A DNA stretch of 64,000 nucleotides from JAVJSU01 sp040219275 (GTDB lineage: Bacteria; Chloroflexota; Anaerolineae; Aggregatilineales; Phototrophicaceae). The notes under the pieces are model-generated. The model saw only the letters and a list, made by a program, of their open reading frames with translations. It was not told where the DNA came from and made no database searches. Position 1 is the first letter of the stretch, and each line of letters starts with the position of its first letter. Positions 1 through 8,294 of the stretch are shown in pieces. A program made the position numbers and the translations under genes. The stretch lies in contig JAVJSU010000076.1 in NCBI GenBank assembly GCA_040219275.1, positions 25,537 to 89,536 on the forward strand. The letters are read 5' to 3'.

Positions 1-1089
1 ATCATTCATAGTCTGGAAGATGGCACGCGCCGTGAGCTTAATTTTGGCGGGTTGGAGCATCAACTCTGGGATTTCTCGCCGGATGGTTGCCGGATTTTAT
101 TCACGTTGGCGGAAACCTCGCACAACCCGCAGATGTTCAGCGCCAACCTTGATGGTAGTGATGTGCGCCAACTCGTCACCTATAGCGAGATGCCCGCCGG
201 AGAATGGGGCATTTATGAGCCGGATTGGTCGGTGGCGGACGAAAACGGCGACTCGCGCATTGCCTTCACGATGATCCGTAACCGTCCACAAAGCGAAGAC
301 GTGCTACAGGAGCATCATATCGGCTGGATAGACGGGAGCGACAGCGCGACGAATAGCCCGCAGGAGCCTCAATTTTACAGCGTGACCGGACGCGAATATT
401 CGCCCACATGGTCACCGGATGGCGCGTGGCTGGCGTATGTCTCCTATGATGAGCGCGTCTTCGGCGTGGATGCCCAATCCACCGCAGTCCCGACCAACGA
501 GCCGCCCCCCGGTCAAGCGGGGCAGGAGTTGCCGACGGTGTTTGAGGCGGATTTATGGATCGTCAGCGCGGATGGCGAGACAAAATATCGCCAGACGACC
601 TTTGAGACCGGCAACGTCCGCACCCCGCGTTGGAGTCCTGATGGCGATTTGATCGGCTTTATTTACTCACCGAGCGCCAACAACGACACCTTCTGGATGA
701 TCGGCAGTCAGCAAGGGGCGCTCCCCACGCAACTCAGCGCGATGTGGAATCTGACGCTCGATCATACCTGGTTGCCGGATAGCTCGGCGATGCTGGCATC
801 CGTGCGCGATTTTCAGGGGATGAGCGAGAATCGACTGTGGCAGATTCCGCTGGTCGGCAATGCGGATACGGACGCGACGGTGTATCTGGCGGATAACGCC
901 TTCACGCATACCGATTATCCACGCTTTAGTGCCGATGGGCGCTGGCTGGCGTTCCGTAGCACCTATACGCTGGTGGTGATTGATACGCGCACCAACACAT
1001 GGACGGCGCTCGACCCTGACTTACCGGGCAACACCCCGCCGGTCTGGTCGCCCGCTACCTTCACCGACGAGCGTAATTGCACGGGATAG
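1..1089 (+). CDS. TolB/WD40-like beta-propeller protein, C-terminal part
   Basis: The reading frame is already open at the first base, so the start codon lies outside the window and only the last 362 residues are visible. Repeated blade motifs of the PD40/TolB type are clear: FSPDG near the beginning, then SPTWSPDGAWLAYVSY, TPRWSPDGDLIGFIYS and YPRFSADGRWLAFRS. Such propellers usually act outside the cytoplasm as binding or scaffold modules. No catalytic residues are seen and the ligand cannot be told. The frame ends in a TAG shortly before the MFS gene on the same strand. Other propeller proteins occur in this window (21.6 kb and 54.2 kb), but they carry their own signal peptides and are not obvious copies. 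Confidence 0.8.
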   Translation: MIHSLEDGTRRELNFGGLEHQLWDFSPDGCRILFTLAETSHNPQMFSANLDGSDVRQLVTYSEMPAGEWGIYEPDWSVADENGDSRIAFTMIRNRPQSEDVLQEHHIGWIDGSDSATNSPQEPQFYSVTGREYSPTWSPDGAWLAYVSYDERVFGVDAQSTAVPTNEPPPGQAGQELPTVFEADLWIVSADGETKYRQTTFETGNVRTPRWSPDGDLIGFIYSPSANNDTFWMIGSQQGALPTQLSAMWNLTLDHTWLPDSSAMLASVRDFQGMSENRLWQIPLVGNADTDATVYLADNAFTHTDYPRFSADGRWLAFRSTYTLVVIDTRTNTWTALDPDLPGNTPPVWSPATFTDERNCTG

Positions 1090-1254
1090 CTCACTCCCCC
1101 GCCGGAACGCCCCACAAGCGCAATAGTTATATCCAATCCGGTTGCGTTCCCCCGCGCCTTGACCGATAATCGTCGTTTGCCGTCCGTGCAACGTATCGCC
1201 ATTTTTTTGGCGTTCATCTGTCATCAATTATCATTCAGGCGTTCACTTCTCATT

Positions 1255-2454
1255 ATGGTACTCCGTGATCTCATCCGCAGTCCGCTCGCGTTATCGCTGT
1301 ATTTGCCGTCGCTGATTTATGCCTTCTCGGTGAGCATGTTGCTCCCGGTGATGCCCCTGTATGCCTCTAGCTTTAAGGTCTCTTACGGCTTGATCGGCTT
1401 ATTGCTGGCGGGGCAGGCAATCGGCTATTTGTTGGGCGATATTCCGGCTGGGATTTTGCTCCAGAAATTCGGCGGTAAGCAGGTGATGGTCGCCGGAATC
1501 GTCGGCGGGTTGATCGGCACGGTGGCGCTTTTCTGGGCGAGCAGTATGCCGGAAGCCATGCTGTATCGGGTGCTCGGTGGCATAAGCACCGCGCTGTATA
1601 ATGTCGCCCGCCATGAATATCTCTCCAGCGCCGTCATCACAGAAAATCGTGGGCGGAGCATCGCGCTCTACGGCGGGGTCTTTCGGATGGGTAGGCTGGT
1701 TGGACCGACTGCGGGCGCGTTTATCGCCGGAGCGTTCGGCTTGCGCGTGCCGTTTCTGGTGGTCGGCATGGCGATGGGGATCGCGCTGGTCGCCGTTCTA
1801 CGCTACATGCCCACGCTGGAAGTCACCCGCGCACCGGATTCCGCCTTTACCGGACTGTATCGGGTGCTCCGTGAAAATCGCTACAACTTTCTGACGGCGG
1901 GCATGGGGCAAATCTTCGTGCAGACGGTACGCGCCGGACGCGAGGCGATTGTGCCACTCTACGCCGCCGATGTGCTCGGTCTGGATGTCGAGTTGATCGG
2001 CTTGTTGCAGAGCATCGAATCCGCGCTGGATGTGCTGATGTTTTATCCGGCGGGGATCGTGATGGACGGATTCGGGCGGAAATTTGCGATTGTGCCGAGC
2101 TTCATCTTTCAATCGCTGGGCATGGCGCTGATCCCGCTTACGTCGAGCTTCTTCGGGTTAGCTGTGCTGGTGGGGATGATGGGCTTTGCCAACGGACTGA
2201 GCGCGGGCACGATGATGACGATTGGCTCCGACCTTGCCCCGCAGGAGACACGCGGGCAATTCCTCGGCGTGTGGCGCTTAATCGGTGATATTGGCGCGTC
2301 CGGTGGTCCATTGATGGTCGGCTGGGTGGCGGGATTGCTCACCCTGCAAGCCTCGGCGCTGGTGATCGCTGGCTCAGGGGTGCTCGCCGCGTCGATCTTC
2401 GCCTTCCGTGTGCCGGAAACGTTACGTAAGTCTGAACCGCCCGCGCCGACATAA
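1255..2454 (+). CDS. MFS transporter (drug/metabolite exporter type)
   Basis: This 399-residue integral membrane protein has about 12 hydrophobic segments, as expected for the major facilitator superfamily. The loop after the second segment (GYLLGDIPAGILLQKFGGKQ) resembles the MFS loop 2-3 signature, and a related G-RK motif (DGFGRKFAIVPSF) recurs in the second half. I chose the ATG at 1255. The frame can be extended upstream to a TTG at 1159, but that extension is rich in charged residues, unlike an MFS N terminus. Substrate is unknown; multidrug or sugar efflux are typical for the family. It lies downstream of the propeller gene on the same strand with a gap of about 165 bp, so co-transcription is possible but not shown. 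Confidence 0.85.
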   Translation: MVLRDLIRSPLALSLYLPSLIYAFSVSMLLPVMPLYASSFKVSYGLIGLLLAGQAIGYLLGDIPAGILLQKFGGKQVMVAGIVGGLIGTVALFWASSMPEAMLYRVLGGISTALYNVARHEYLSSAVITENRGRSIALYGGVFRMGRLVGPTAGAFIAGAFGLRVPFLVVGMAMGIALVAVLRYMPTLEVTRAPDSAFTGLYRVLRENRYNFLTAGMGQIFVQTVRAGREAIVPLYAADVLGLDVELIGLLQSIESALDVLMFYPAGIVMDGFGRKFAIVPSFIFQSLGMALIPLTSSFFGLAVLVGMMGFANGLSAGTMMTIGSDLAPQETRGQFLGVWRLIGDIGASGGPLMVGWVAGLLTLQASALVIAGSGVLAASIFAFRVPETLRKSEPPAPT

Positions 2455-2632
2455 AGTTAGCAGTTCACAGTTATCAGTACAGCCTGTTAGATGCGTTCTA
2501 CCAAGTTGATCCAGCGGGTTTTTCAGAAAACTGTTGACTGAAAACTCAGTCTATTTGCGCGATTGTGACGGATCATGGATCGGTTATTGTTTCAACTGCG
2601 GAAGTCCTAAAAGTAAAGAACTCACCTCCGAA

Positions 2633-2656
2633 AACCCCTAGCGACAGGGGATTTTT
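2633..2656 (+). terminator. Hairpin followed by T-run, possible terminator of the MFS gene
   Basis: CCCCT and AGGGG form a 5-bp GC-rich stem around a short loop, followed by ATTTTTC. It lies about 180 bp after the MFS stop codon, which is rather far, so assignment to that gene is tentative. Confidence 0.4.
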
Positions 2657-2860
2657 CGTCTCTTGTTTCATGATACTTTATACCTATAACACAACGGGGA
2701 GGTGGTGTCCAAAGCCAACTGAACCGTTTGTGTATTTGCACCGTACACAGAGAGCCGGATTCCCTAACCGCGTGTCCCTCCCTCTGCCTGAAATTCCCTG
2801 TTTCTTAGTTACCGGGTCTCTGTGTATCTCTTTAAAGTTATTAGTTTTTAGTGATTAGTT

Positions 2861-3056
2861 GCTCTGTTGCAAAGTGCCGCCAATGGCTAAAACCCATTGG
2901 CTACGCAGGTGTAAAACCCTGCTGAAGCAGGCTATTCTTCCCGTACATTTGTGAAAACAGCCCATTTCAGTGGGGTTTAAAAAATCATTCTAGCATTGGG
3001 GTTTGCTTTAGCCCAACGCGGTTTTGTCGAGCCACTTTATAACCTTGCAACTGAGC
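2861..3056 (+). mobile_element. Four-hairpin MITE-like element, copy 1
   Basis: This is a non-coding unit of about 196 bp. Its ends are inverted repeats, GCTCTGTTGCAA at the left and TTGCAACTGAGC at the right. Inside are four hairpins in order: CCAATGG...CCATTGG, CCTGCTGAAGCAGG, a CCCATTTCAGTGGGG type, and GCATTGGGG...CCCAACGC. A central core of about 24 bp (2934-2957, containing CGTACATTTGTGAAAA) separates the left and right pairs. The element is flanked by AGTTTTTAGTGATTAGT (2843-2859) and AGTTTTTAGTAATTAGT (3057-3073), a near-perfect 17-bp direct repeat that looks like a target-site duplication. A second copy in inverted orientation lies at 16859-17045. No transposase is encoded, so mobilisation would be in trans. 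Confidence 0.7.
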
Positions 3057-3609
3057 AGTTTTTAGTAATTAGTAAAAAGAAGTAATCATTTTCTCCGATC
3101 CAAAATCTGCGAAATGATAATTTTCGATGTCGCGAGTTTAAGTTCTCATTCCCCCTCAAAATCTATCAGACTCGTTTACCTGCCAGTGCAATAGTATTTT
3201 TTTCTCCGCCAAGTTTTGGCATTTTGCGCTTTTTTGAGGGGAAAACGTTGCATTTTATGATGGCAGTGACTGCCAGTCCGTTGGCAGTTTGTTGGCAGTT
3301 TTCTGTCGAAAGTTTTCAGTAGACAGTTTTCAGTGCACAGTTATTCGCTCCTTGATACATTGGATGTTTGCACAGGATAGCATGGATTTTCGTGGAAAAG
3401 TGAGCCAAATGCTCCGCCAAAAGGACTCAAGTTTGAGGGATGAGCAATGAGTGAAAAGATGAAAGATAAAAGATGAAAAGCTTAACGCAGAGGGGATGAA
3501 AAGCAGGCGGGCGAGCACGTTGGCTCGCCCCTACAAATGGTCGCCCCTACGGATGGTCGTCCGTTGTGGTTAGGATTGCCCTTTGACGATGGCGATTTCT
3601 TACGGTGTT

Positions 3610-3760
3610 AGGGTGTGGACACTCCTAGATGAGGGCGTAGACACTCCTAGATCGCAATGAGGGGGAATAAAAGCGTAACACGAAGGCACAAAGGCGCAAA
3701 GAAAAAAAGATGAATTGCGTAACGCAGAGGTCGCAGGGCGCGCAGAGATACGCAGAGAAT
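3610..3760. repeat. Dispersed repeat cluster (GACACTCCTAGAT; CACGAAGGCACAAAGG; ACGCAGAGGTCGCAG)
   Basis: GACACTCCTAGAT occurs twice within 35 bp. The second copy, with its flank GGGCGTAGACACTCCTAG, is matched in inverse complement at 55745-55775. The following CGTAACACGAAGGCACAAAG is matched in inverse complement near 51000-51030. Repeats of this wording are known from many unrelated bacterial genomes (from memory, not searched). Their function is unknown. Confidence 0.6.
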
Positions 3761-3903
3761 AGCGGATGTTAGATGATAGACAAAAGCGATGAGGGATGGG
3801 AGAAAAGATTAAAAGCGCAACGCAGAGGAACGCCGATGTTGAACCGTTGCTTAATTTTAACGCTAGACACTCAGATTTCTGATTTGTGATGAGATTTCCC
3901 AAA

Positions 3904-4545
3904 CTATGCCCCTAAATCTACTAAGCCCATTTGTGCGGCGATGCGAACGGCTTCGGTGCGATTGCCCGCGCCGAGCTTGCCGAGAATCGAACTGATGTGA
4001 AATTTGACGGTGCGCTCGGTGATGACCAATGCCGCCGCGATCTCTTTGTTGGTCTTGCCCTCCGCCAGCAAATGGAGCACCTCGTCTTCGCGTTCGGTCA
4101 GGGTTTCTGCGGGTTGGTCGTTTTGATGGCGCATGTGATTCATGAGTTTGGAGGCGACAATCGGTTGCAGGAGCGCCCCACCTTCGCTGACCACGCGCAA
4201 GGCGTTAAATAAATCATTACGTGGCGCACCTTTCAGCAGATAGCCTTTCGCGCCCGCTTGTACCGCACCGACGATGCGCTCATCGGTATCAAACGCGGTG
4301 AAGACCAGCACAGGAATATTTGGCGCGAGGTCACGCAATTGCTTGAGCGCGTCCAGCCCATCCATGCCGGGCATTTCCAGATCAAGCAGAATCACATCCG
4401 GCTGTAGCGATTGCGCCTGTCGCACCGCGTCCGCGCCGTTGTCTGCCTGTGCGATCACTTCAAAATCGGATTGGGTATTGAGGATCATCACCAGCCCGTC
4501 CCGCACCACCGGATGATCGTCCGCCACTAAAATTCGTATCGTCAT
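3904..4545 (-). CDS. NarL/FixJ-family response regulator
   Basis: A 213-residue two-domain regulator. The N-terminal receiver domain has the acidic pair DD at residues 9-10, the phospho-acceptor Asp55 in VILLDLEMPGMDG, a Thr/Ala switch region (VLVFTAF) and a conserved Lys in KGYLLKG. The C-terminal LuxR-type helix-turn-helix (about residues 149-205) shows LTEREDEVLHLLAEG and NKEIAAALVITERTVKFH, the usual DNA-binding signature. It is encoded immediately after the histidine kinase gene with a 4-base ATGA overlap, so the two are almost certainly translated together as a cognate pair. The target promoter is unknown. The divergently transcribed DUF1328 gene is a reasonable candidate because it lies next to the pair and has conserved upstream motifs. 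Confidence 0.95.
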   Translation of the reverse strand: MTIRILVADDHPVVRDGLVMILNTQSDFEVIAQADNGADAVRQAQSLQPDVILLDLEMPGMDGLDALKQLRDLAPNIPVLVFTAFDTDERIVGAVQAGAKGYLLKGAPRNDLFNALRVVSEGGALLQPIVASKLMNHMRHQNDQPAETLTEREDEVLHLLAEGKTNKEIAAALVITERTVKFHISSILGKLGAGNRTEAVRIAAQMGLVDLGA

Positions 4546-5720
4546 GCTCTGTCCGCCTTTTTCATGGGGATGTCTACGGTGATGCTCGTGCCAACATTAG
4601 GCGTGCTACACACTTCGAGCGAACCGTCCAGCAGATTCGCCCGTTCGTTCATGCCGATTAAGCCGAAATGCCCCTTAAATACTTCGTCTGAATCAAAGCC
4701 GATGCCGTCGTCATCAATATGCAAATGGACGTTATCGGGGCGAATGGTCAGCGTGATAAAAAGCGTGTTCGCCTTCGCATGACTCACCACGTTATTGAGT
4801 GCTTCCTGCGCGATGCGATAAATGCCGGATTCCAATGCCGGAGACAGGGCGCGATCACCCTCACATTGAAATTCGAGCGCCATGCCACTTTTCGCGGTCA
4901 CTTCCTGCGCGAGTGTTTCGAGTGCCTGCCCGATGGTGCGCCCTTCGAGGGGTGCGGCGCGTAAATCCATCACCGAACGGCGGACATCGTGTAAATTTTT
5001 CTGTGCGCCACTTAACGCCTGCTGGATGATGCCGCGAATCTGCGCTAAATCTGCGCCGGAATCAATCAGCGCGTCGGCGGTTTCCAGTTGCAGGGTGATT
5101 CCCGTTAAGCCCTGCGCCAGCGTATCGTGAATTTCGCGTGATAGGCGCAGGCGTTCTTCTGCCATGCCCAGACGCAAACTATTGCCGTATAACTTGCTCC
5201 GCTCAATCGCCATGCTTAACATCTCGCCGACGGTATAGAGGAGGCGTAATTCGTCATCGCTCAATTCGCACCAATCCGCGCTGACCACGTTTAACATGCC
5301 CAGTTTACGCTCATGAGCATACAGCGGAATGCTGGCATGATAGAGCAATCCGCCCGTGTCCTTCACCAAATCTTCGAGGCGGGTGCAGGTGACGATGCTC
5401 ACGTTTGCCGCGCCTTCCAGATCGCCTTTTTTGTAGGTATCCAGACAATAACAATAGCGCGACCCGTCCATGCGTTCCGGTTTGTGCGTCAGGACATCCG
5501 GCAAATTTTGCACCGCCGCCAGATAGGCTTTGCCCGTTTTGTCGTTCATCAGCCATATCCAGCCGGTTTGCATGTCGAAGAGTTCGATGACCTGCTTCAA
5601 AACGGTGTGCAGGGTATCAGTCATGTCGGTGGCGCGGTTGAGTGCCTGCGCGATGTCGTTCAGGATTGAGAGTTCACGGTTACGCCGATTTAGCGCGTCG
5701 CGTTCGGGGAGGGTCTCCAT
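4542..5720 (-). CDS. GAF-domain sensor histidine kinase (NarX/DegS type)
   Basis: A 392-residue cytoplasmic sensor kinase. Residues about 20-180 form a GAF-like sensing domain (FDMQTGWIWLMND ... LGMLNVVS) that contains a cluster of cysteines, RYCYCLDT and VTCTRL. The HisKA_3 phosphorylation box follows (EERLRLSREIHDTLAQGL, His198), then an HATPase domain with ALNNVVSHAKA (N box), DDDGIGFD (G1) and GHFGLIGMNERA (G2). No membrane segment is seen, so the signal is probably intracellular. The frame can be read from 5807, but I chose the ATG at 5720, where homology-like sequence (METLPERDALNRRN) begins; its ribosome-binding site is weak. The gene overlaps the response regulator by four bases. The paired cysteines could bind a cofactor or sense redox state; this is an inference. 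Confidence 0.93.
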   Translation of the reverse strand: METLPERDALNRRNRELSILNDIAQALNRATDMTDTLHTVLKQVIELFDMQTGWIWLMNDKTGKAYLAAVQNLPDVLTHKPERMDGSRYCYCLDTYKKGDLEGAANVSIVTCTRLEDLVKDTGGLLYHASIPLYAHERKLGMLNVVSADWCELSDDELRLLYTVGEMLSMAIERSKLYGNSLRLGMAEERLRLSREIHDTLAQGLTGITLQLETADALIDSGADLAQIRGIIQQALSGAQKNLHDVRRSVMDLRAAPLEGRTIGQALETLAQEVTAKSGMALEFQCEGDRALSPALESGIYRIAQEALNNVVSHAKANTLFITLTIRPDNVHLHIDDDGIGFDSDEVFKGHFGLIGMNERANLLDGSLEVCSTPNVGTSITVDIPMKKADRA

Positions 5721-5817
5721 AAGATCGTCCGCTCGTTTAAGGTTGTATGTGCTTATTATACCCGTTGATGTAGGGTTCGATGTAATGCGCGTATGGGGGT
5801 CACACAAGCCAAGATAT

Positions 5818-5952
5818 GACTAGACCTAAATCGCCCACCTGACCTAGACCAAGTCCATCTGTATGGGTCACTCTTTATCGCTTTGAAAATCGTATAGTAG
5901 ATACAAGTTCGACAACATAGTTCATAACAAATGAAATGAAGGGAATACACAC
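5818..5952 (+). promoter_or_regulatory. Conserved upstream region of DUF1328 gene, copy A
   Basis: This region matches the one upstream of the second DUF1328 gene (63700-63830, inverse strand). Shared elements at identical spacing are CTAGAC (5820), CTGACC (5839, 19 bases later) and AGTCnATCTGT (5852, 13 bases later). A GCTnTGAAAA block near 5880 and a likely -10 element TATAGT near 5892 follow. A Shine-Dalgarno-like GAAGGGA precedes the ATG. The conserved spacing suggests regulator-binding sites; which protein binds is unknown. Confidence 0.6.
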
Positions 5953-6117
5953 ATGTTAAGCTGGGCACTATTTTTCTTCTTGATCGCAATTGTGGCGGCA
6001 GTACTCGGATTTGGTGGGGTCGCTGGTTTGACCTCTAATATCGCAGTGTTGCTGGTCGTCGGTTTCTTAGTTCTGGCAGTCGTTTCCCTCGTGATGGGTC
6101 GTCGTCCAAAACTATAA
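5953..6117 (+). CDS. DUF1328/UPF0391 (YtjA-like) small membrane protein, copy A
   Basis: A 54-residue protein of two hydrophobic helices, beginning MLSWALFFFLIAIVAA, with the family signature GFGGVAGLT and the C-terminal MGRRP tail. This layout matches the UPF0391 family, whose members (for example E. coli YtjA) are small inner-membrane proteins of unknown function, sometimes linked to stress. It is preceded by a good ribosome-binding site and followed by a strong terminator. It is divergent from the adjacent two-component system. A close paralogue differing at only about a fifth of positions lies at 63535-63699 on the other strand. Confidence 0.92.
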   Translation: MLSWALFFFLIAIVAAVLGFGGVAGLTSNIAVLLVVGFLVLAVVSLVMGRRPKL

Positions 6118-6143
6118 GAAGCACATCAACTTAAATGTAAACA

Positions 6144-6178
6144 AAATGACCGACACGCCCATGTGCCGGTCATTTTTT
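6144..6178 (+). terminator. Terminator of DUF1328 copy A (bidirectional)
   Basis: AAATGACCGACAC and GTGCCGGTCATTT form a long stem with one mismatch, followed by TTTT. It also sits just beyond the stop codon of the convergent M3 peptidase gene. The left arm is identical to that of the terminator at 63469, behind the other DUF1328 gene. Confidence 0.85.
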
Positions 6179-6208
6179 GATTCGGACGTCGCTCCTGAAT
6201 CAGAAAAT

Positions 6209-8032
6209 CTACATTCTGTCGGGATAAACCTCTTTTGCAAGGGCTTCTTCCTGATCGATGAGGGCGCGGATGGCTTCGATGCCGTTTTGCCAGAAATCCA
6301 GATCGTTCAAATCCACGCCGACCTTCGCCAGAATTTTGTCGGGATAATCGGAATCGCCCGCTTTGAGCACGTCCAGATATTGCGGGATGAAGTCCTCCCC
6401 GCGTTCCAGATAAATGTTATAGAGCGCCAGCACCAGCAATTCGCCGAACGCATAGGCATAGACATAACCGGGCGTGCTTAAAAAGTGCGGGACGTAACTC
6501 CACCACGCGCCATAATCATCGCGCAGGGTGACGCTATCGCCGTACATCTCGCGCTGAACGCCTAGCCAGATTTCATTTAGACGCGCATGAGTCAGTTCGC
6601 CTTCTTCACGACGGGCGGTGTGCATGGCGTGTTCAAAGCGATTCATGCTGATCTGCCGGAAGACCGTGCCGAACGAATCTTCGATTTTGCTGGTCAGCAG
6701 GGCTAAACGGGCTTCGGGGTCTGCCTCACGCGCCATTAAATCGCTAAAGACCAGCATTTCCGCAAACGTCGATGCCATTTCCGCCGTTGTGAGCGGGGTT
6801 GCTAGCGAAAAAATCCCCTGCTCGCGTCCAGAGAGATACATATGAATGCCGTGACCGAGTTCATGGGCGAGGGTCATCACATCGTTCGCCGTGCCGTTGT
6901 AATTCACGAAGATATAGGGATGTACGGACGGCACAATCCACGCCGCATATGCACCACCGCGTTTGTTCGGCAAAAGTGCCGCATGAATCCAGTTGCCGTC
7001 AAAGAATTTCGCGGCGACCTCTGCCATATCCGGGCTAAAGGCGCGGAAGGCGGTCAGCACTAAGTCACGGGCTTCGTCCCATGTGTAGGTTTTTTCGCCC
7101 GATTTGACCGGAAGGGGCGCATAACGGTCATAATCGTAAAGGGCTTCATAACCGAGTAAACGGCGCTTTACATCATAATGGCGGGCGACCAGATCATAAT
7201 TGCCGGTCACGGTGTTGATGAGCGCCTCTACCACGCTATCCGGTGCTTTGTTGCTCAGATTACGCGAGGAAATCCACGTTTCATAGCCGCGCCGATTGTC
7301 ATTCGCCGCTTTATCCGCCGCCAATACGTTGAAGATGTAGGACAATTCCATCGACTTTTCATTTAAGCCTCTGGTCAGGGCATCGGCGGCACGGTGGCGC
7401 AAATCACGATCCGATTCAAACATCAACTTCAGCACCTTCGCCTGATTCAGCGATTCGCCATCCACAGTATATCGGGCGGCGCTCGTCAATTGGGTGAAGA
7501 AGCGCGTCCATGCCTGATTCCCGGTGACGGATTTTTCCATCATGATTTGTTCTTCAGCTTCGGTCAGTTGATGAGGCTTAAAACGCCGTTCGGATTCCAG
7601 ATAATGACGGCAAAATGCCAGTTCAGGCGCGTTAATCAACGGGGTAACATGCGCGTCCGGCAATGCGTTCCATTCCAGATCGAAGAAGACCAATTTCTGC
7701 CCGACTTTCGCGCCAAATTCAGACATTTTCTGGCGGAGTGCGCCGATTTTCGGATCGCTGGTATCTGTGCTGAACGTCAGGCTGGCATAATTCCCCAAAC
7801 GTCCGCGCAGATCGTAAATGATTTCTAGCGCACGCATCGCGCCGACCAATCCCTGCACGTCTAACTCGCCGACTTTGCCTTTGTAAGTGGCGGCGAAATC
7901 GTCAATCAGGGCTTCCACTTTTTTCATGTCTGCTGAAATGTTGGGGTCATCGGTGCTGTTATAGAGATCACTCAAATCCCAGATCACATTTTCCGCACCG
8001 GTTGTTGTCTGGTCGAGGGTTGCATCTGTCAT
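6209..8032 (-). CDS. M3-family oligoendopeptidase (PepF-like)
   Basis: A 607-residue zinc metallopeptidase of family M3, which cleaves short peptides in the cytoplasm. The catalytic motif HELGH (residues 390-394) is present in TLAHELGHGIHM, and the third zinc ligand is expected from the ETAEM-like segment (TTAEMASTFAEMLVF), where a Glu follows about 25 residues on. A C-terminal motif near the end (YVYAYAFGELLVLALY) is typical of PepF. I chose the ATG at 8032 because AAAGGAG sits just upstream; the frame could be read from 8110 but without support. No signal peptide. It is convergent with the DUF1328 gene and shares its terminator. The role is probably peptide recycling. Confidence 0.93.
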   Translation of the reverse strand: MTDATLDQTTTGAENVIWDLSDLYNSTDDPNISADMKKVEALIDDFAATYKGKVGELDVQGLVGAMRALEIIYDLRGRLGNYASLTFSTDTSDPKIGALRQKMSEFGAKVGQKLVFFDLEWNALPDAHVTPLINAPELAFCRHYLESERRFKPHQLTEAEEQIMMEKSVTGNQAWTRFFTQLTSAARYTVDGESLNQAKVLKLMFESDRDLRHRAADALTRGLNEKSMELSYIFNVLAADKAANDNRRGYETWISSRNLSNKAPDSVVEALINTVTGNYDLVARHYDVKRRLLGYEALYDYDRYAPLPVKSGEKTYTWDEARDLVLTAFRAFSPDMAEVAAKFFDGNWIHAALLPNKRGGAYAAWIVPSVHPYIFVNYNGTANDVMTLAHELGHGIHMYLSGREQGIFSLATPLTTAEMASTFAEMLVFSDLMAREADPEARLALLTSKIEDSFGTVFRQISMNRFEHAMHTARREEGELTHARLNEIWLGVQREMYGDSVTLRDDYGAWWSYVPHFLSTPGYVYAYAFGELLVLALYNIYLERGEDFIPQYLDVLKAGDSDYPDKILAKVGVDLNDLDFWQNGIEAIRALIDQEEALAKEVYPDRM

Positions 8033-8294
8033 CGTATCTGCTCCTTTAAAGTTTTTTTTGAATGTCCCTATCGTAGCAGACTCCGCCTGTCCGTTCAATG
8101 TGTGGGTCACAGGCGTTTATCCGTATCTTAATTGTGTCTAATGTTGGCTGAACCTACAATGAAATCAGGAGGTTGTCATTTTTTCTCAGCTAATCACGCG
8201 GTTTTCTGCGTGCAAAATGGAACCCATACCGGCATAAGTTGCGTCATTCTAAACAAGACAAACACATCATAACGACACATGGAGGAACAACAAC

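Larger units (their letters stand above)
2455..3903. other. Gene-free intergenic region made of small repeats
   Basis: No convincing gene is present in about 1.45 kb. From left to right it holds runs of the CAGTTTTCAGT/AGTTTTTAGT type (2455-2550 and again 3300-3345), a terminator-like hairpin near 2635, the hairpin element at 2861-3056, an AT-rich stretch with TTGGCAG repeated near 3265-3300, a pair of GCTCGCCCCTAC/GGTCGCCCCTAC units (3520-3560), a direct repeat GACACTCCTAGAT (two copies between 3615 and 3655) and a stretch reading CACGAAGGCACAAAGGCGC followed by ACGCAGAGGTCGCAGGGCGC (3675-3750). Several of these units recur elsewhere in the window. ORFs here are composed of repeat sequence and are not believable genes. 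Confidence 0.75.

Noticed and set aside
2565..2858. 97-codon frame in the repeat region; a neighbouring frame shows Y-C-F-N-C-G-S-P like a zinc ribbon
   Set aside because: The frame crosses a hairpin and repeat strings, lacks a ribosome-binding site, and the cysteine motif is in another frame with a stop soon after. Chance or a very short remnant.
2861..3056. Hairpin element considered as tRNA cluster, riboswitch or CRISPR
   Set aside because: No cloverleaf or CCA-type end, no repeat-spacer pattern, and the same unit occurs inverted with flanking direct repeats, which fits a mobile element better.
3600..3902. 100-codon minus-strand frame
   Set aside because: It is made entirely of dispersed repeat units (CACGAAGGCACAAAGG and related) and has no protein-like composition.
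7394..7828. Long antisense frame over the M3 peptidase gene
   Set aside because: A shadow of a strong coding gene; the peptidase has clear motifs and a ribosome-binding site, the antisense frame has none.
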